Counted from the stretch's first letter, positions 34,849-44,794 are shown. The stretch: DNA of 64,000 nucleotides from Asticcacaulis sp. EMRT-3 (GCF_030027245.1 NZ_JASERT010000001.1:186001-250000); one strand, 5' to 3'. Notes: generated by a model not told the origin, from the sequence alone. Numbers and translations: made by a program.

Positions 34849-34927
34849 ATCCTCCAAAGCGTCAGCGAAGGAGGATGGTGGTGGGGGTTCTGACTTCAAA
34901 TCGAATGTCTCGTAGCGCAATCGGAAA

Positions 34928-36121
34928 TTACTTGCGCGTGTCGATCCTGGCGGTCATCGACAGCCCGACACGCAAGGGGTGCGCCTTCAGTTCTTTCGGG
35001 TCGAGGTCGATGCGCACCGGCAGGCGTTGCACCACCTTGATCCAGTTGCCCGAGGCGTTCTGGGCGGGGATCAGCGAGAAGGCCGAGCCCGTACCGCCGG
35101 ACAGGCCGCGCACCGTGCCGTGATAGACGACGCTCTTGCCGTACAGGTCGGAATAGAGGGTCACCTTCTGGCCGGGCTTGACCTTGTCGAGTTGCACTTC
35201 CTTGAAATTCGCATCGACATAGGCGGTTGAGGTTGGCACCACGGTCATCAAAGGCGTGCCGACGGCGACCTGCTGGCCCACCTCGACCGACTTCTTCGAC
35301 ACGATACCGGCCACGGGGGCGCGCACAATCGTGCGGTCGAGCGCCAGTTGCGCGGCGTCGAGCTTGGCCTGGGCGGCCAGAACCTCAGGGTTTTGCGCGC
35401 TCGAAACGCCTGAAATATTGGCCGAATTGACGCTGCGCTGGCCGGTGGCCGACTGAACGGCAGCAGCAGCGGCGTCACGGTCGGCCTGGGCCGTGCTGTA
35501 GGCGGCTTCGGCCTTGTCATAGGCATTCTGCGCTGAGGTCAGTTCTTCCTGCGACACAGCGCCTGACTTGGCCAGATTCTGGCGGCGGGTCAGTTCGAGC
35601 TTGGCATTATCAAGATCGGATTTCGCCGCCGCGATCATGGCCGTGGCGCGCGCCACATCGGCCTGACGGGCGCCGAGCTGACCCGCCAGAGCTTCATCGG
35701 ACGCATAATAACCAGCCACGTGGCGCTGGGCCAGGGCCAGGTCGGCCCTGGCCTGTTCGACGGCGATCTTGGCATCGGAATCATCGATGGTCAGCAGCAC
35801 ATCACCGGCCTTGACGGCCTGGGTTTCCGACACCACGACCGTGGCCACCGGCCCGGCCACGAGAGCATTGACCTGCGCTATGTCGGTGCCGACATAGGCA
35901 TTGTCGGTCGAGACATAGTGCGAGGCATAGAGCAGGTAATAGGCCCCATAGACCACGACGCCGATGACGACGACGGCGGCCAGCCAGGTGAGCAGGCGTC
36001 GGCGTCGGTTATTGGCGGGCGGCGGGGTTTTGGCACTCGGGGCAGAGGAGGCCGGGCGGTTATAGGCTTCGGCATTTTCCTCGACCTGTTCGAGGGCGGA
36101 AGGCTTGGTGTTGTCGGGCAT
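34928..36121 (-). CDS. HlyD/EmrA-family membrane fusion protein
   Basis: A 397-residue periplasmic adaptor with one TM segment near residues 42-67 (LLTWLAAVVVIGVVVYGAYY), biotinyl-lipoyl-like halves (VSTDNAYVGTDIAQVNALVAG and ALDRTIVRAPVAGIVS) and a long coiled-coil hairpin between them. VGTPLMTVVPTSTAYVDANF is characteristic of EmrA. The N-terminal 40 residues are low-complexity. It links the MFS pump to the outer-membrane NodT channel. Confidence 0.93.
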   Translation of the reverse strand: MPDNTKPSALEQVEENAEAYNRPASSAPSAKTPPPANNRRRRLLTWLAAVVVIGVVVYGAYYLLYASHYVSTDNAYVGTDIAQVNALVAGPVATVVVSETQAVKAGDVLLTIDDSDAKIAVEQARADLALAQRHVAGYYASDEALAGQLGARQADVARATAMIAAAKSDLDNAKLELTRRQNLAKSGAVSQEELTSAQNAYDKAEAAYSTAQADRDAAAAAVQSATGQRSVNSANISGVSSAQNPEVLAAQAKLDAAQLALDRTIVRAPVAGIVSKKSVEVGQQVAVGTPLMTVVPTSTAYVDANFKEVQLDKVKPGQKVTLYSDLYGKSVVYHGTVRGLSGGTGSAFSLIPAQNASGNWIKVVQRLPVRIDLDPKELKAHPLRVGLSMTARIDTRK

Positions 36122-36173
36122 GACGGTTTCTCGTTTTTCGTGCGATATAGGCGTGCGTTTGGGTGTGAAATTA

Positions 36174-37604
36174 TTAGGCCGGGTTGGCGTACTGGCCGCC
36201 CAGGGATTTGATCAGGGCCACGTCGAGGCTGAGGGCGCGGCTCTTCAGATCGGCCACCACGCGGCGCTGATTGATCAGCCCCTGTTCGGCCACCAGAAGC
36301 GTGGTGTAATCCGAAAGCCCGCCATCATAGCGCAGCTTGGACAGGCGATAGGCTTCCTCGTCGGCATCGAGCGCCTTCTGGGCATTGTCGAGGCGGTCGG
36401 CGAGGGCGCGCTGGCTGGTCAGGGTGTCGGCTACCTGATGCATGGCGGTCAGCACATCCTCATTATAGCTGGCAATGGCTTCGGCGTGTCCGGCCTCGGC
36501 CGATTTCAGATTGGCCTTCAGCGCGCCGCCATCAAACAGCGGCAGGCTGAGGGCAGGGCCGACCTGACCAATATCCGAGCCGTTTTGTAACAGCTTATCG
36601 ACATGCAGGGCCTGTACGCCGATAAAGGCGGCGATATTGATGTCGGGATAGAAGGCGGCGTGGGCCTGCTGAATGCGTGCCGAAGCGGCTTCGGCCCGCC
36701 AGCGCGCGGCGATAATGTCGGGTCGGCGACCGATCAGGTCGAGATTCACCCGGCTGGGTACGCCCGTAAAGCTGGCCTGAGCGGGATGGAGCTGCGGGCG
36801 CTGAATTTGCGCCGCTGCATCGGGCGAGGCCCCGATCAGGGTGGCGATCAGATGCTTGTTCAGCTCAATCTGTTCGTCGAGCGCCGCCAGATCGGATTTG
36901 CTGGCGTACAGATTGGCCTGGGCCAGATCGAACTCACCGCGATTGGTGACGCCATTGTCGAGCTTGTGCTGCACGAGGCCCGCACTGTCCTGACGGATTT
37001 CGACGGCGCGCTGGGCCAGATCGCGTTCCTGATACAGACGGTCGAGATCGATATAGGCGCTGGTGACGGCAGCCGACAGCATGAGGCGTGCCTGAGCCGC
37101 ATCGGCGGCAGCGGCCTGAGCGGTGGTGGTGGCAGCCGAGATGGCGGCGCGGTTCTTGCCCCAGAAATCGAGGTCCCAGCCGAAATTCAGCGTGGCTTGC
37201 GCATAATCCTGATAGCCTTCGGGCAAGGGGCTCAAGGCCCCCGGATGGCCGAACAGGTAATTATAGCTCTGCTTGCCCTCAAAGGTGGTGGCATTCAGGC
37301 CGATATTGGGCCCGGCTGAGGCATGATATTGCGATACGACAGCCTCGCTTTGGTTGAGGCGCGCTTCGGCTATGGCCAGGGTCGGTGAATTGTTGAGGGC
37401 CTGATTCATCAGGCTGTTGAGCTGCGCATCGCCGAAGCCCTTCCACCAGCTCTGTACGCTGACGGCCGCGATCGGATTGTCCTTCTTGGCCTGGCTGGGC
37501 TCACGGGCGAACGGCGCGCTTTGCGGCAGGGTGGTGCAGGCGGAAAGCGCGGTGGCGGCCAGAAGCACGGCGATAAGGGGAAGGCGAGGGCGGGCTTGCG
37601 TCAT
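36174..37604 (-). CDS. NodT-family outer-membrane efflux lipoprotein
   Basis: A 476-residue TolC-like channel with a lipoprotein signal (lipobox LSAC). Paired outer-membrane efflux repeats are seen (SLMNQALNNSPTLAIAEARL; ATLNFGWDLDFWGKNRAA; ALSLPLFDGGALKANLKSA). First gene of the nodT-hlyD-MFS operon, with gaps of 52 and 249 bp; the latter contains the composite palindrome. Its promoter region carries the inverted TetR-type operators. Confidence 0.93.
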   Translation of the reverse strand: MTQARPRLPLIAVLLAATALSACTTLPQSAPFAREPSQAKKDNPIAAVSVQSWWKGFGDAQLNSLMNQALNNSPTLAIAEARLNQSEAVVSQYHASAGPNIGLNATTFEGKQSYNYLFGHPGALSPLPEGYQDYAQATLNFGWDLDFWGKNRAAISAATTTAQAAAADAAQARLMLSAAVTSAYIDLDRLYQERDLAQRAVEIRQDSAGLVQHKLDNGVTNRGEFDLAQANLYASKSDLAALDEQIELNKHLIATLIGASPDAAAQIQRPQLHPAQASFTGVPSRVNLDLIGRRPDIIAARWRAEAASARIQQAHAAFYPDINIAAFIGVQALHVDKLLQNGSDIGQVGPALSLPLFDGGALKANLKSAEAGHAEAIASYNEDVLTAMHQVADTLTSQRALADRLDNAQKALDADEEAYRLSKLRYDGGLSDYTTLLVAEQGLINQRRVVADLKSRALSLDVALIKSLGGQYANPA

Positions 37605-37691
37605 GGGGACACTCTGAGAAGAGACGGGTCGGAAAAGCGATAGAACAGGTCGGGCGCGAAAAAAGGCCTGCGGGACGCGCGGCCTTGAATA

Positions 37692-37769
37692 AACCGTACT
37701 GTATGGTCATTTATGCTGGACATATAGACGGCTGTGCGGTATTTGTCAACATGACCATACAGTACGGTT
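37692..37769. promoter_or_regulatory. Two inverted TetR-type operators between the efflux operon and tetR
   Basis: AACCGTACTGTATGGTCAT (37692-37710) and its exact reverse complement (37751-37769) form a 19-bp inverted repeat 59 bp apart start to start. Each half is itself a near-palindrome, ACCGTAC-T-GTATGGT, with one mismatch, the form of a TetR-dimer site. They lie in the divergent promoter of nodT and tetR. Confidence 0.85.
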
Positions 37770-37794
37770 GCGATTTTTTTTGCGATGCACACAA

Positions 37795-38430
37795 ATGACC
37801 GAACCTCATGTAAAAAGCGATACGAAGGGCCGCATGGACCGCGAGGACCGGCGTGAAGCGATCCTTGACGTGGCCACCGAAATCTTCTTGCAGGAGGGCT
37901 ATGCCAGCGCCTCCATGTCGTCGATCGCCGCCCGCCTTGGCGGCTCGAAGGGTACGCTGTATAATTATTTCAAAAGCAAGGAAGAGCTGTTCGAAGCCTA
38001 TGTTGAGCGCTCCTGCATCTTCCATCGCGGTGAAATCACCGATCTCCTGCTCGAAGATGGCGATGCCCGCGACGTGCTGACCCGTTTTGCCAAGGGCTAT
38101 GTGCGCGCCTTTACCGCTGAACCGGCCTTGCAGAACTGGCGTGTCATCTCGGCCGAAAGCAACAAGTCGCCGGAAATCGGCCGTTTGTTTTATGAAGCAG
38201 GGCCGCTGGCCGGGGCGCGTATTTTAAGTGCCTATATCGAAAAAGCACAGGCGCGCGGCGATCTCAAAGTGGCCGATGTCACCGTGGCGGCGCACCATTT
38301 CACCTCGCTGATCCACGGCCGGATGATCAAGGCGCGCCTGCTCAACTATATGCCGGAACCCTCCGAAGCCGAGATCGATGCCGAGGTTGAGGCGGCGATG
38401 TTCGTCTTTTTTGCCGCCTACGGTGCCTGA
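37795..38430 (+). CDS. TetR-family repressor of the adjacent efflux operon
   Basis: A 211-residue regulator: HTH at about residues 22-68 (RREAILDVATEIFLQEGY; SSIAARLGGSKGTLYNYFKS) and a helical ligand domain of the AcrR C-terminal type. It is divergent from nodT with paired operators between, so repression of the pump and itself is likely. The gene end overlaps the convergent cydC stop by 13 bases. Confidence 0.9.
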   Translation: MTEPHVKSDTKGRMDREDRREAILDVATEIFLQEGYASASMSSIAARLGGSKGTLYNYFKSKEELFEAYVERSCIFHRGEITDLLLEDGDARDVLTRFAKGYVRAFTAEPALQNWRVISAESNKSPEIGRLFYEAGPLAGARILSAYIEKAQARGDLKVADVTVAAHHFTSLIHGRMIKARLLNYMPEPSEAEIDAEVEAAMFVFFAAYGA

Positions 38431-40007
38431 ACCGCAAGACACTGTCCGGTCAAGGCGCGCGGTGCCAGCCGGTGGCTGATCAGGATCAGGCCCTGTTTCC
38501 GGTCACGTAAACGGGCTTCCAGCCGCGCCACCACCTTGGCTTCTGTGGCCAGATCGAGCCCTTCGGTCGGCTCATCGAGCAGCAGGATCGGTGCCTCGCG
38601 CAACAGAGCGCGCGCCAGGGCCAGTCGCTTGCGCTCGCCGCCCGACAAGGTTACCCCGCCATCACCCACCCAGCTATCGAGCCCCTTGGGCAGGCTGCGC
38701 ACGCGCTCGGCCAGAGCCGCATCATCGAGCGCCGCCCAGAGTTGCGTCTCGATCTCGGCGCGGCTGAAGCGTTTGAAGGCAGCCTCATTCAGCGCCATCA
38801 GCAGATTATCGCGTAGCGAACCGGTCAGAAGCGCCGCGTCCTGCGGGCACAGGGCGAACAGGCTGCCGTCATAAACGCCTTCGGGGCCACCCTCGCGCAA
38901 ACCGATCAGCGCTTCGATCAGTCGCGTCTTGCCGCTGCCGGAAGGGCCGTCGATGCGCAGGCGCAAGGCTGTATCGAGATGATAAAACAGGCCATTGGCT
39001 TTCAGATAAGGCGCTTCGGGCAGGGGGGCGGTCTGGCGGCTTTGGGCGCTGTCATAGAGACTGGCGACGCGGCTGCGCGCTTCTTTAAACACGCTGCGCT
39101 GGCCGATGGCCTTGGCCAGAACACCGAGGCTCTCAAAGCCCATGCTGGCGGCCAGCAGGCTCAGGGCGAGGTCGGCGAGATGAACATGAATATCTGACAC
39201 GATCAGGGTGATCAGGCACAAACCGCTCAGGATCAGGCTGACCGCGCCGCTCAAGGCTTCGCGTCCGATCGTGTCGGTCTTGGCGGCATATAGCCGGGCT
39301 TCCAGTTGGCGCAGTTCGTCCAGCAGGGGCTGGCGCAGGTCATAGGCGCGAATATCGGGCAGCAGGGCCATCAGTTCGTAAAAGCGGGCCTTCAGCGCGC
39401 CGATGGCCGCCTGTTCGCCACCCGCCTCCGCCTGATTCGCCGGGACAAGGCGGTGGATATACAAGGTGGCCGCCAGAATCGCCGCCATGAAGACCAGCAG
39501 GATCAGCGCCCCCCACGGATTGGCCCAAGCGCACATCAGGGCTGCCATGCCGATGCCGCCCAGCGCCGAGGCAGGCGCGCTTTGCATGACCAGCGCGGTT
39601 TCGAGACTGCCGACATCCTGCACGAAGCGGCTGGAGCTTTCGCCGCGACTTAAGGCCAGCACATGCGTCCTGTCCTGGTCCAGCAGACGCTTAAACAGGG
39701 CGGGGCGCAGATCGGCCATGGCGCGCAGGGCCGCGCTGTGGCCGAGATAGCGTTCGCCATAGCGCAGAACCGTGCGGCTGATGGCGAAGAAGCGGATAAA
39801 GGCGCTGGGCAGCAGATAGTTGAAGGTCTGGGCCAGCACCGGCCCCGCCGCACCGGCCACGGCGGCGGCGGTCAGGAACCAGCCCGACAGGCCAAGCAGG
39901 GCGACGGCCGATACGCTGACGCCCGCCGCGAACAGGGCGGTCAGCCACAGGCGCGGGCCGAAGGGCTTGATAAGGGCCTGATAGCGGCTGTTGAAATCGT
40001 CGTTCAT
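38418..40007 (-). CDS. cydC: Heterodimeric ABC exporter CydC
   Basis: A 529-residue inner-membrane half-transporter: six TM segments, then an ABC domain with GPSGSGKTRLIEAL (Walker A), TLSGGERKRLALARALL (signature) and ILLLDEPTEGLD (Walker B). CydDC exports glutathione/cysteine, or supplies haem, and is needed to assemble cytochrome bd. Its ATG overlaps the cydD stop as ATGA; an upstream in-frame ATG lies inside cydD and is rejected. Confidence 0.92.
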   Translation of the reverse strand: MNDDFNSRYQALIKPFGPRLWLTALFAAGVSVSAVALLGLSGWFLTAAAVAGAAGPVLAQTFNYLLPSAFIRFFAISRTVLRYGERYLGHSAALRAMADLRPALFKRLLDQDRTHVLALSRGESSSRFVQDVGSLETALVMQSAPASALGGIGMAALMCAWANPWGALILLVFMAAILAATLYIHRLVPANQAEAGGEQAAIGALKARFYELMALLPDIRAYDLRQPLLDELRQLEARLYAAKTDTIGREALSGAVSLILSGLCLITLIVSDIHVHLADLALSLLAASMGFESLGVLAKAIGQRSVFKEARSRVASLYDSAQSRQTAPLPEAPYLKANGLFYHLDTALRLRIDGPSGSGKTRLIEALIGLREGGPEGVYDGSLFALCPQDAALLTGSLRDNLLMALNEAAFKRFSRAEIETQLWAALDDAALAERVRSLPKGLDSWVGDGGVTLSGGERKRLALARALLREAPILLLDEPTEGLDLATEAKVVARLEARLRDRKQGLILISHRLAPRALTGQCLAVQAP

Positions 40008-41644
40008 GCCACCTCCACAATCTGATCGGCCAGGGCGCACAGGACGGGCGAGTGGCTGGAAAAAATGACGGTGCGCCCGGCGAAAAGCGCGGGCAGACAG
40101 GCCATCAGCGCGGCTTCGGCGGCGGCATCGAGATCGGCGGTCGGTTCATCGAGCAGCCACAGGGGGCTCCCCTTCAGCACGGCGCGCGCCAGTCCGATGC
40201 GCCGCCTTTCGCCGCCCGACAGGCCCGAACCACGTTCGTTCAGCGCTGTTTCCAGACCCTCTGCCCGGCTGGCCACCAGCCCGCCCAGACCGGTGATGTC
40301 GAGGGCATGGCGCAACTGCGCGTCATCGGCGGCCTGACCGAGGCGCAGATTATCGGCAAGGCTGCCGGCCAGAATCGGCGGGTGCTGCGATACCCAGGCA
40401 AGGCTGGCCGCCAGATCGTTCAGCGGCTGGCCGTTGACGGTGATCCGCCCGGACAGGATGTGGCCCTGACCGAGAAACAGCCGCAACAAGGTGGTCTTGC
40501 CCGCGCCGGTCGGGCCGGTCAGGGCGGTCACCGAACCGGGGCGCGCCGTGAAGCTGACCGGGCCGATGCGAAACCCGGGATCGTCGGGAAAACCGCACAC
40601 CACTTCGTCAAACACGATTTCCGGCGCGTCGATCAGCGCTGCGGCGGGCAAGGCTTGCGGTATGAGGCTGATGGCCATCAGGCGCTGGGTGGCGGCCACC
40701 GCCGTCTGGCGGTCATGATAGGCGGCGGCGAGACGGCGCATCGGGGCATAGACTTCGGGGGCCAGGGCCAGAACGAAGAAAGCCTTGGCCAGATTGAGAT
40801 GTTCGGGCACGGAAAACGGCAACTGGCCGAGCAGATAAAAGCCGCAATAGACGGCGATCAGGGCGATGCTGAGGGCGCTGAAAAATTCCAGCACGGCGGA
40901 GGTCAGGAAGGCCAGTTTGAGCACGCGCAAGGTGCGCTCGGCCACATCATGCGCCGCCGCATCCACCGCCTTCGCCTGACGCGGCCCGGCGTCGAAGGCG
41001 AGAATCAGCGGCAGGCTCTTGATGCGATCGACGAACAGGTTGGACAGACGCGACAGGGCGTCGAGCTGGCGCTTCGATTCCTGACCCGTGCCGATACCGA
41101 GCACCGCCATCAGTGCGACAAACGGTAGCAGGGTAAGCAGCAGCAACCCTGCGCCCACAGGGCTGGCGCAGGCGATCAGGGCGATGATGACGAGCGGCAG
41201 GAGGCGGGCCTGAACATCGCTCTGCACAAAGCGCGCATAATAGCCTTCTAGCGCTTCGGTATCCTCGAACAGGGCATTGAGACGGTTCTGGTGACGCGCC
41301 GTATCGATGCGACCCGCCAGCGCCTTGTCCATCAGGTCGAGCCGGACATCGCGCACGATACGCCGCGCCAGCTTCTGGTTAGTGCGTTGTAAGATAATGA
41401 AAATAACAGCGCGCGCCACCACCGCCACCAGTAGGGCAACGATGGGCAGGGCGTCGGCACCCAGCAGGTGGCGGTGGCCTTGCAGATCGCTGACCGCGTG
41501 GCTCAGTCCCCAGGCAAACAACACCAGAAAGCCTGCATCGATCAGGCCGAGGCCGTGAGCAAGGCGCAAACCGGAGGCCGCGTTTTTCGACCATATCCGC
41601 AATTGCGCGCGCGCCGCCTTGACCGGGATTTCAATGTCAGGCAT
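40004..41644 (-). CDS. cydD: Heterodimeric ABC exporter CydD
   Basis: Partner of CydC: six TM segments (LIDAGFLVLFAWGLSHAV onwards), Walker A GPTGAGKTTLLRL, signature GLSGGERRRIGLARAVL and Walker B LWLLDEPTADLD. The frame is open to a TTG at 41713. The ATG at 41644 places TM1 at the usual distance from the start and is preferred, though not proved. It is divergent from cydABX, whose oxidase it helps assemble. Confidence 0.91.
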   Translation of the reverse strand: MPDIEIPVKAARAQLRIWSKNAASGLRLAHGLGLIDAGFLVLFAWGLSHAVSDLQGHRHLLGADALPIVALLVAVVARAVIFIILQRTNQKLARRIVRDVRLDLMDKALAGRIDTARHQNRLNALFEDTEALEGYYARFVQSDVQARLLPLVIIALIACASPVGAGLLLLTLLPFVALMAVLGIGTGQESKRQLDALSRLSNLFVDRIKSLPLILAFDAGPRQAKAVDAAAHDVAERTLRVLKLAFLTSAVLEFFSALSIALIAVYCGFYLLGQLPFSVPEHLNLAKAFFVLALAPEVYAPMRRLAAAYHDRQTAVAATQRLMAISLIPQALPAAALIDAPEIVFDEVVCGFPDDPGFRIGPVSFTARPGSVTALTGPTGAGKTTLLRLFLGQGHILSGRITVNGQPLNDLAASLAWVSQHPPILAGSLADNLRLGQAADDAQLRHALDITGLGGLVASRAEGLETALNERGSGLSGGERRRIGLARAVLKGSPLWLLDEPTADLDAAAEAALMACLPALFAGRTVIFSSHSPVLCALADQIVEVA

Positions 41645-41851
41645 GCCGGTTTTCTCGGCTACATCCTGGGGTGCGACAGGTGGGTGCGACACTGGCGACG
41701 TTGTGCGTTGCAAAACTTAGCCGTACTCTTTCTATGGGTTTTGTGCGTCCGCTTGTCAGGCTGTGCGCCGCATACCCTTGTATAATGCTGCATTCAGGTG
41801 TCTAATTCGCGCTCTGCGCCAATTCCGACACCAACTAAAGGGGAGAGTCCG

Positions 41852-43444
41852 ATGGACCTCAGTACCGTAGAACTGTCGAGGCTGCAATTCGCCCTGACAG
41901 CGCTGTATCATTTTCTTTTCGTGCCGCTGACCCTGGGCTTGAGTTTCATGCTGGTCATCATGGAAAGCGTCTATGTCCTGACCGGCCGTGAAATCTGGCG
42001 CACGATCACGCGCTTCTGGGGCCTTCTGTTCGGTATCAATTTCGTGCTCGGCGTCGCTACCGGCCTGACCATGGAATTCGAATTCGGCATGAACTGGTCG
42101 TATTATTCGCACTATGTCGGCGATATTTTTGGTGCCCCCCTGGCCATCGAAGGCCTGATGGCCTTCTTCCTCGAAGCGACCTTTGTGGGGCTGATGTTCT
42201 TCGGCTGGGAAAAACTGTCCAGGCCCGCTCACCTGATGGTCACCTTCATGGTGGCGCTCGGCACCAATCTGTCGGCCCTGTGGATCCTGATCGCCAATGG
42301 CTGGATGCAGCACCCGGCCGGCGCGGTCTTCAATCCGGCCACCATGCGCATGGAAGTGACCGACTTCATGCAGGTTTTGTTCAATCCGGTGGCTCAGGCC
42401 AAGTTCGTCCATACGGTCAGCGCCGGCTATGTGCTGGCGGCGGTGTTTGTGCTCGGCGTGTCGGCCATCTATCTGTTGCAAGGCAAATATATCAGCGTGG
42501 CCAAGCGCTCGATGGCGGTGGCGGCGGCCTTTGGTCTGGCCTCTGCCTTATCTGTCGTCGTGCTGGGTGATGAGTCGGGCTACATGCTGACCGACAACCA
42601 GAAGATGAAACTGGCCGCGATCGAATCGATGTGGCACACCGAGCCGGCACCCGCCGGGATCGCCATTTTCGGTCTGCCCAATGTCAAAGAACAGCGCACC
42701 GATGATGAGGTGAAAATCCCCTATGTGCTGGGCCTGATCGCCACGCGCAGCCTCGATCAGCCGGTGGTGGGCATTCTCGAACTGGTCGATAAGGCCAATG
42801 AACGCATCCGTTCCGGCATCATCGCCTATGATGGGGTGGAGCGGCTGAAGGTCAATCCCGATGACATGCAGGGCCGCGCCGAATTCGAGGCGCACAAGGC
42901 TGATCTCGGCTACAGCTACCTGCTCAAGAAGTACGTTGCCGATCCGCGTCAGGCCAGCGACGCCCTGATTGCAAAAGCGGCGATGGATACGGTGCCCAAT
43001 GTGCCGCTGATGTTCTGGGTCTTCCGGCTGATGGCGGCGCTGGGCTTTGCCTTTATCGGCCTGTTCATCACCGCCTTCTTCATGGTGACGTTCAACAGGC
43101 ACAGGAACCGGCTGTTTCTGTGGGTCTGCGTTCTGGCCATTCCCCTGCCGTGGATCGCCATCGAAGGCGGCTGGATTCTGTCCGAGGTGGGCCGTCAGCC
43201 CTGGGCGGTGGATGGCGTCCTGCCCACCTTCATGGGGGCTTCCAGCCTGACCGCGACGCAGATTTGGCTGACCATTGCCGGCTTCACCCTGATGTATGGT
43301 GTGATGGCGGTGATCGAGGTGAAGCTGATGATCCGCACGATCAAAAAAGGCCCTTACGAAGCCAAATTAGGCCGGATGCACGACGATCCCGAAGTCAGCC
43401 CCACCAGCGATCCGGCCCTGCCCGTCATTGGCCCCGCCGAATAG
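41852..43444 (+). CDS. cydA: Cytochrome bd ubiquinol oxidase subunit I
   Basis: A 530-residue haem b558/b595/d subunit of the high-affinity quinol oxidase. The N-terminus LSRLQFALTALYHFLFVPLT carries the haem His. The long quinol loop (about residues 250-390) is of the E. coli-like long type, and GRQPWAVDG follows it. AAAGGGGAGAG precedes the ATG at 41852; the earlier in-frame start is weaker. First gene of cydABX. Confidence 0.96.
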   Translation: MDLSTVELSRLQFALTALYHFLFVPLTLGLSFMLVIMESVYVLTGREIWRTITRFWGLLFGINFVLGVATGLTMEFEFGMNWSYYSHYVGDIFGAPLAIEGLMAFFLEATFVGLMFFGWEKLSRPAHLMVTFMVALGTNLSALWILIANGWMQHPAGAVFNPATMRMEVTDFMQVLFNPVAQAKFVHTVSAGYVLAAVFVLGVSAIYLLQGKYISVAKRSMAVAAAFGLASALSVVVLGDESGYMLTDNQKMKLAAIESMWHTEPAPAGIAIFGLPNVKEQRTDDEVKIPYVLGLIATRSLDQPVVGILELVDKANERIRSGIIAYDGVERLKVNPDDMQGRAEFEAHKADLGYSYLLKKYVADPRQASDALIAKAAMDTVPNVPLMFWVFRLMAALGFAFIGLFITAFFMVTFNRHRNRLFLWVCVLAIPLPWIAIEGGWILSEVGRQPWAVDGVLPTFMGASSLTATQIWLTIAGFTLMYGVMAVIEVKLMIRTIKKGPYEAKLGRMHDDPEVSPTSDPALPVIGPAE

Positions 43445-43456
43445 GAGTATCAGATC

Positions 43457-44617
43457 ATGGAATTACCCCTCGACTATATGACCCTGCGCACGATCTGGTG
43501 GCTGCTGGTCGGCGTGCTGCTGGCCGGTTTTGCGCTCACCGACGGTTTTGACATGGGCGTGACGGCGTTACTGCCCTTCGTGGCGCGCACCGATCAAGAA
43601 CGTCGCGCCGTCATCAATACGGTTTCGGCCACCTGGGAAGGTAATCAGGTGTGGTTTATCCTGGGCGGCGGCGCCATCTTCGCCGCCTGGCCGTTTGTAT
43701 ATGCGGCCAGTTTTTCGGGCTTTTACCTGGCCATGTTTTTGGTGCTGATGGCGATGATCCTGCGTCCGGTCGGTTTCAAATACCGCTCGAAGCGGCCCGG
43801 CAAGGCCTGGCGGCGCAACTGGGACTGGGCGCTTTTCACGGGCGGCTTCGTCCCGGCGCTGGTCTTCGGCGTGGCCGTCGGCAATGTGCTGCAAGGCGTG
43901 TCGTTCAGCCTCGATTCCGATCTGCGCATCAGCTATCACGCGCCGTTTCTGGGCGGCCTGTGGGCCCTGTTCACACCGTTTACCCTGCTGTGCGGCCTGA
44001 CCTCGGTGGCCATGCTGGTGCTGCATGGCGCGGGCTGGCTGGCGCTCAAGCTGGAACGTGGCGAGGCGCGCGACCGGGCCATGAATTATGGTTTTGTAGC
44101 GGGTGGCCTGCTGATCGTGCTCTTCGCCATCGGCTATGTGTTCGTGCGCTTTTCCGGCATTGGCTTTGCCGTGCTGGGCGATGTGGCGACGAACGGCCCG
44201 TCCAATCCGACGCGCGACGAAGTGGTGCCGATGGCCGGTGCGTGGCTGGCCAATTACGGTAAGCATCCGTGGATGCTGGTCGCGCCCGTGCTCGGATTTG
44301 TCGGCCCCGTTCTGGCTATGATCGGGCTGAAGCTGCGGCAACATATTGTGGCGTTTGGCGGCTCGTCTCTGGCTGTCCTCGGCATTATAGGCACCGTCGG
44401 GTTTTCGATGTTCCCGATCATCCTGCCGTCCAATGCCGACATCCATTCCAGCCTGCTCGTCTGGAATGCGTCAAGCTCGCAGCTCACCCTGTTTATCATG
44501 CTGCTGGTGACGGTGGTCTTCCTGCCCCTCATCCTGTTCTACACAAGCTGGGTCTATAAGGTGCTGTTTGGCCGTATCGGCACGGGCCAGGTGGCCTCAA
44601 ACCCTGATATGTATTGA
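43457..44617 (+). CDS. cydB: Cytochrome bd ubiquinol oxidase subunit II
   Basis: A 386-residue subunit with eight to nine TM segments: LTDGFDMGVTALLP, TWEGNQVWFILGGGAIFAAW and RPVGFKYRSKRPGKAWRRNWD are CydB signatures. AGGAG lies ten bases before the ATG. It is 12 bp after cydA. Confidence 0.96.
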   Translation: MELPLDYMTLRTIWWLLVGVLLAGFALTDGFDMGVTALLPFVARTDQERRAVINTVSATWEGNQVWFILGGGAIFAAWPFVYAASFSGFYLAMFLVLMAMILRPVGFKYRSKRPGKAWRRNWDWALFTGGFVPALVFGVAVGNVLQGVSFSLDSDLRISYHAPFLGGLWALFTPFTLLCGLTSVAMLVLHGAGWLALKLERGEARDRAMNYGFVAGGLLIVLFAIGYVFVRFSGIGFAVLGDVATNGPSNPTRDEVVPMAGAWLANYGKHPWMLVAPVLGFVGPVLAMIGLKLRQHIVAFGGSSLAVLGIIGTVGFSMFPIILPSNADIHSSLLVWNASSSQLTLFIMLLVTVVFLPLILFYTSWVYKVLFGRIGTGQVASNPDMY

Positions 44618-44654
44618 TATATGCGCCGGATAAAACCGGTAAGGAGTTGATGAT

Positions 44655-44777
44655 ATGTGGTATTTTTCGTGGATACTGGGCGTAGGTCTGGCCGTGGCCG
44701 TCGGCATCCTCAATGGCATCTGGTATGAGTTTCACACGACCGATGACCCCGACGCCGAAGACCCGCATAAGGGTTAG
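44655..44777 (+). CDS. cydX: Cytochrome bd small subunit CydX
   Basis: A 40-residue single-TM protein beginning MWYFSWILGVGLAVAVGILN, followed by GIWYE and an acidic tail ending DPHKG. The W-Y-F/W-W-I-LG start and the conserved W-x-E after the helix match CydX/YbgT, which stabilises the bd haems. AAGGAG is eight bases before the ATG, and the gene starts 37 bp after cydB. Confidence 0.93.
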   Translation: MWYFSWILGVGLAVAVGILNGIWYEFHTTDDPDAEDPHKG

Positions 44778-44794
44778 TTAGGCCTTTGGCGACG

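Noticed and set aside
41754..41788. Promoter for cydA (TTGTCA with TATAAT)
   Set aside because: TATAAT is a good -10, but the only -35-like hexamer is about 22 bp away; I left it out of the features.
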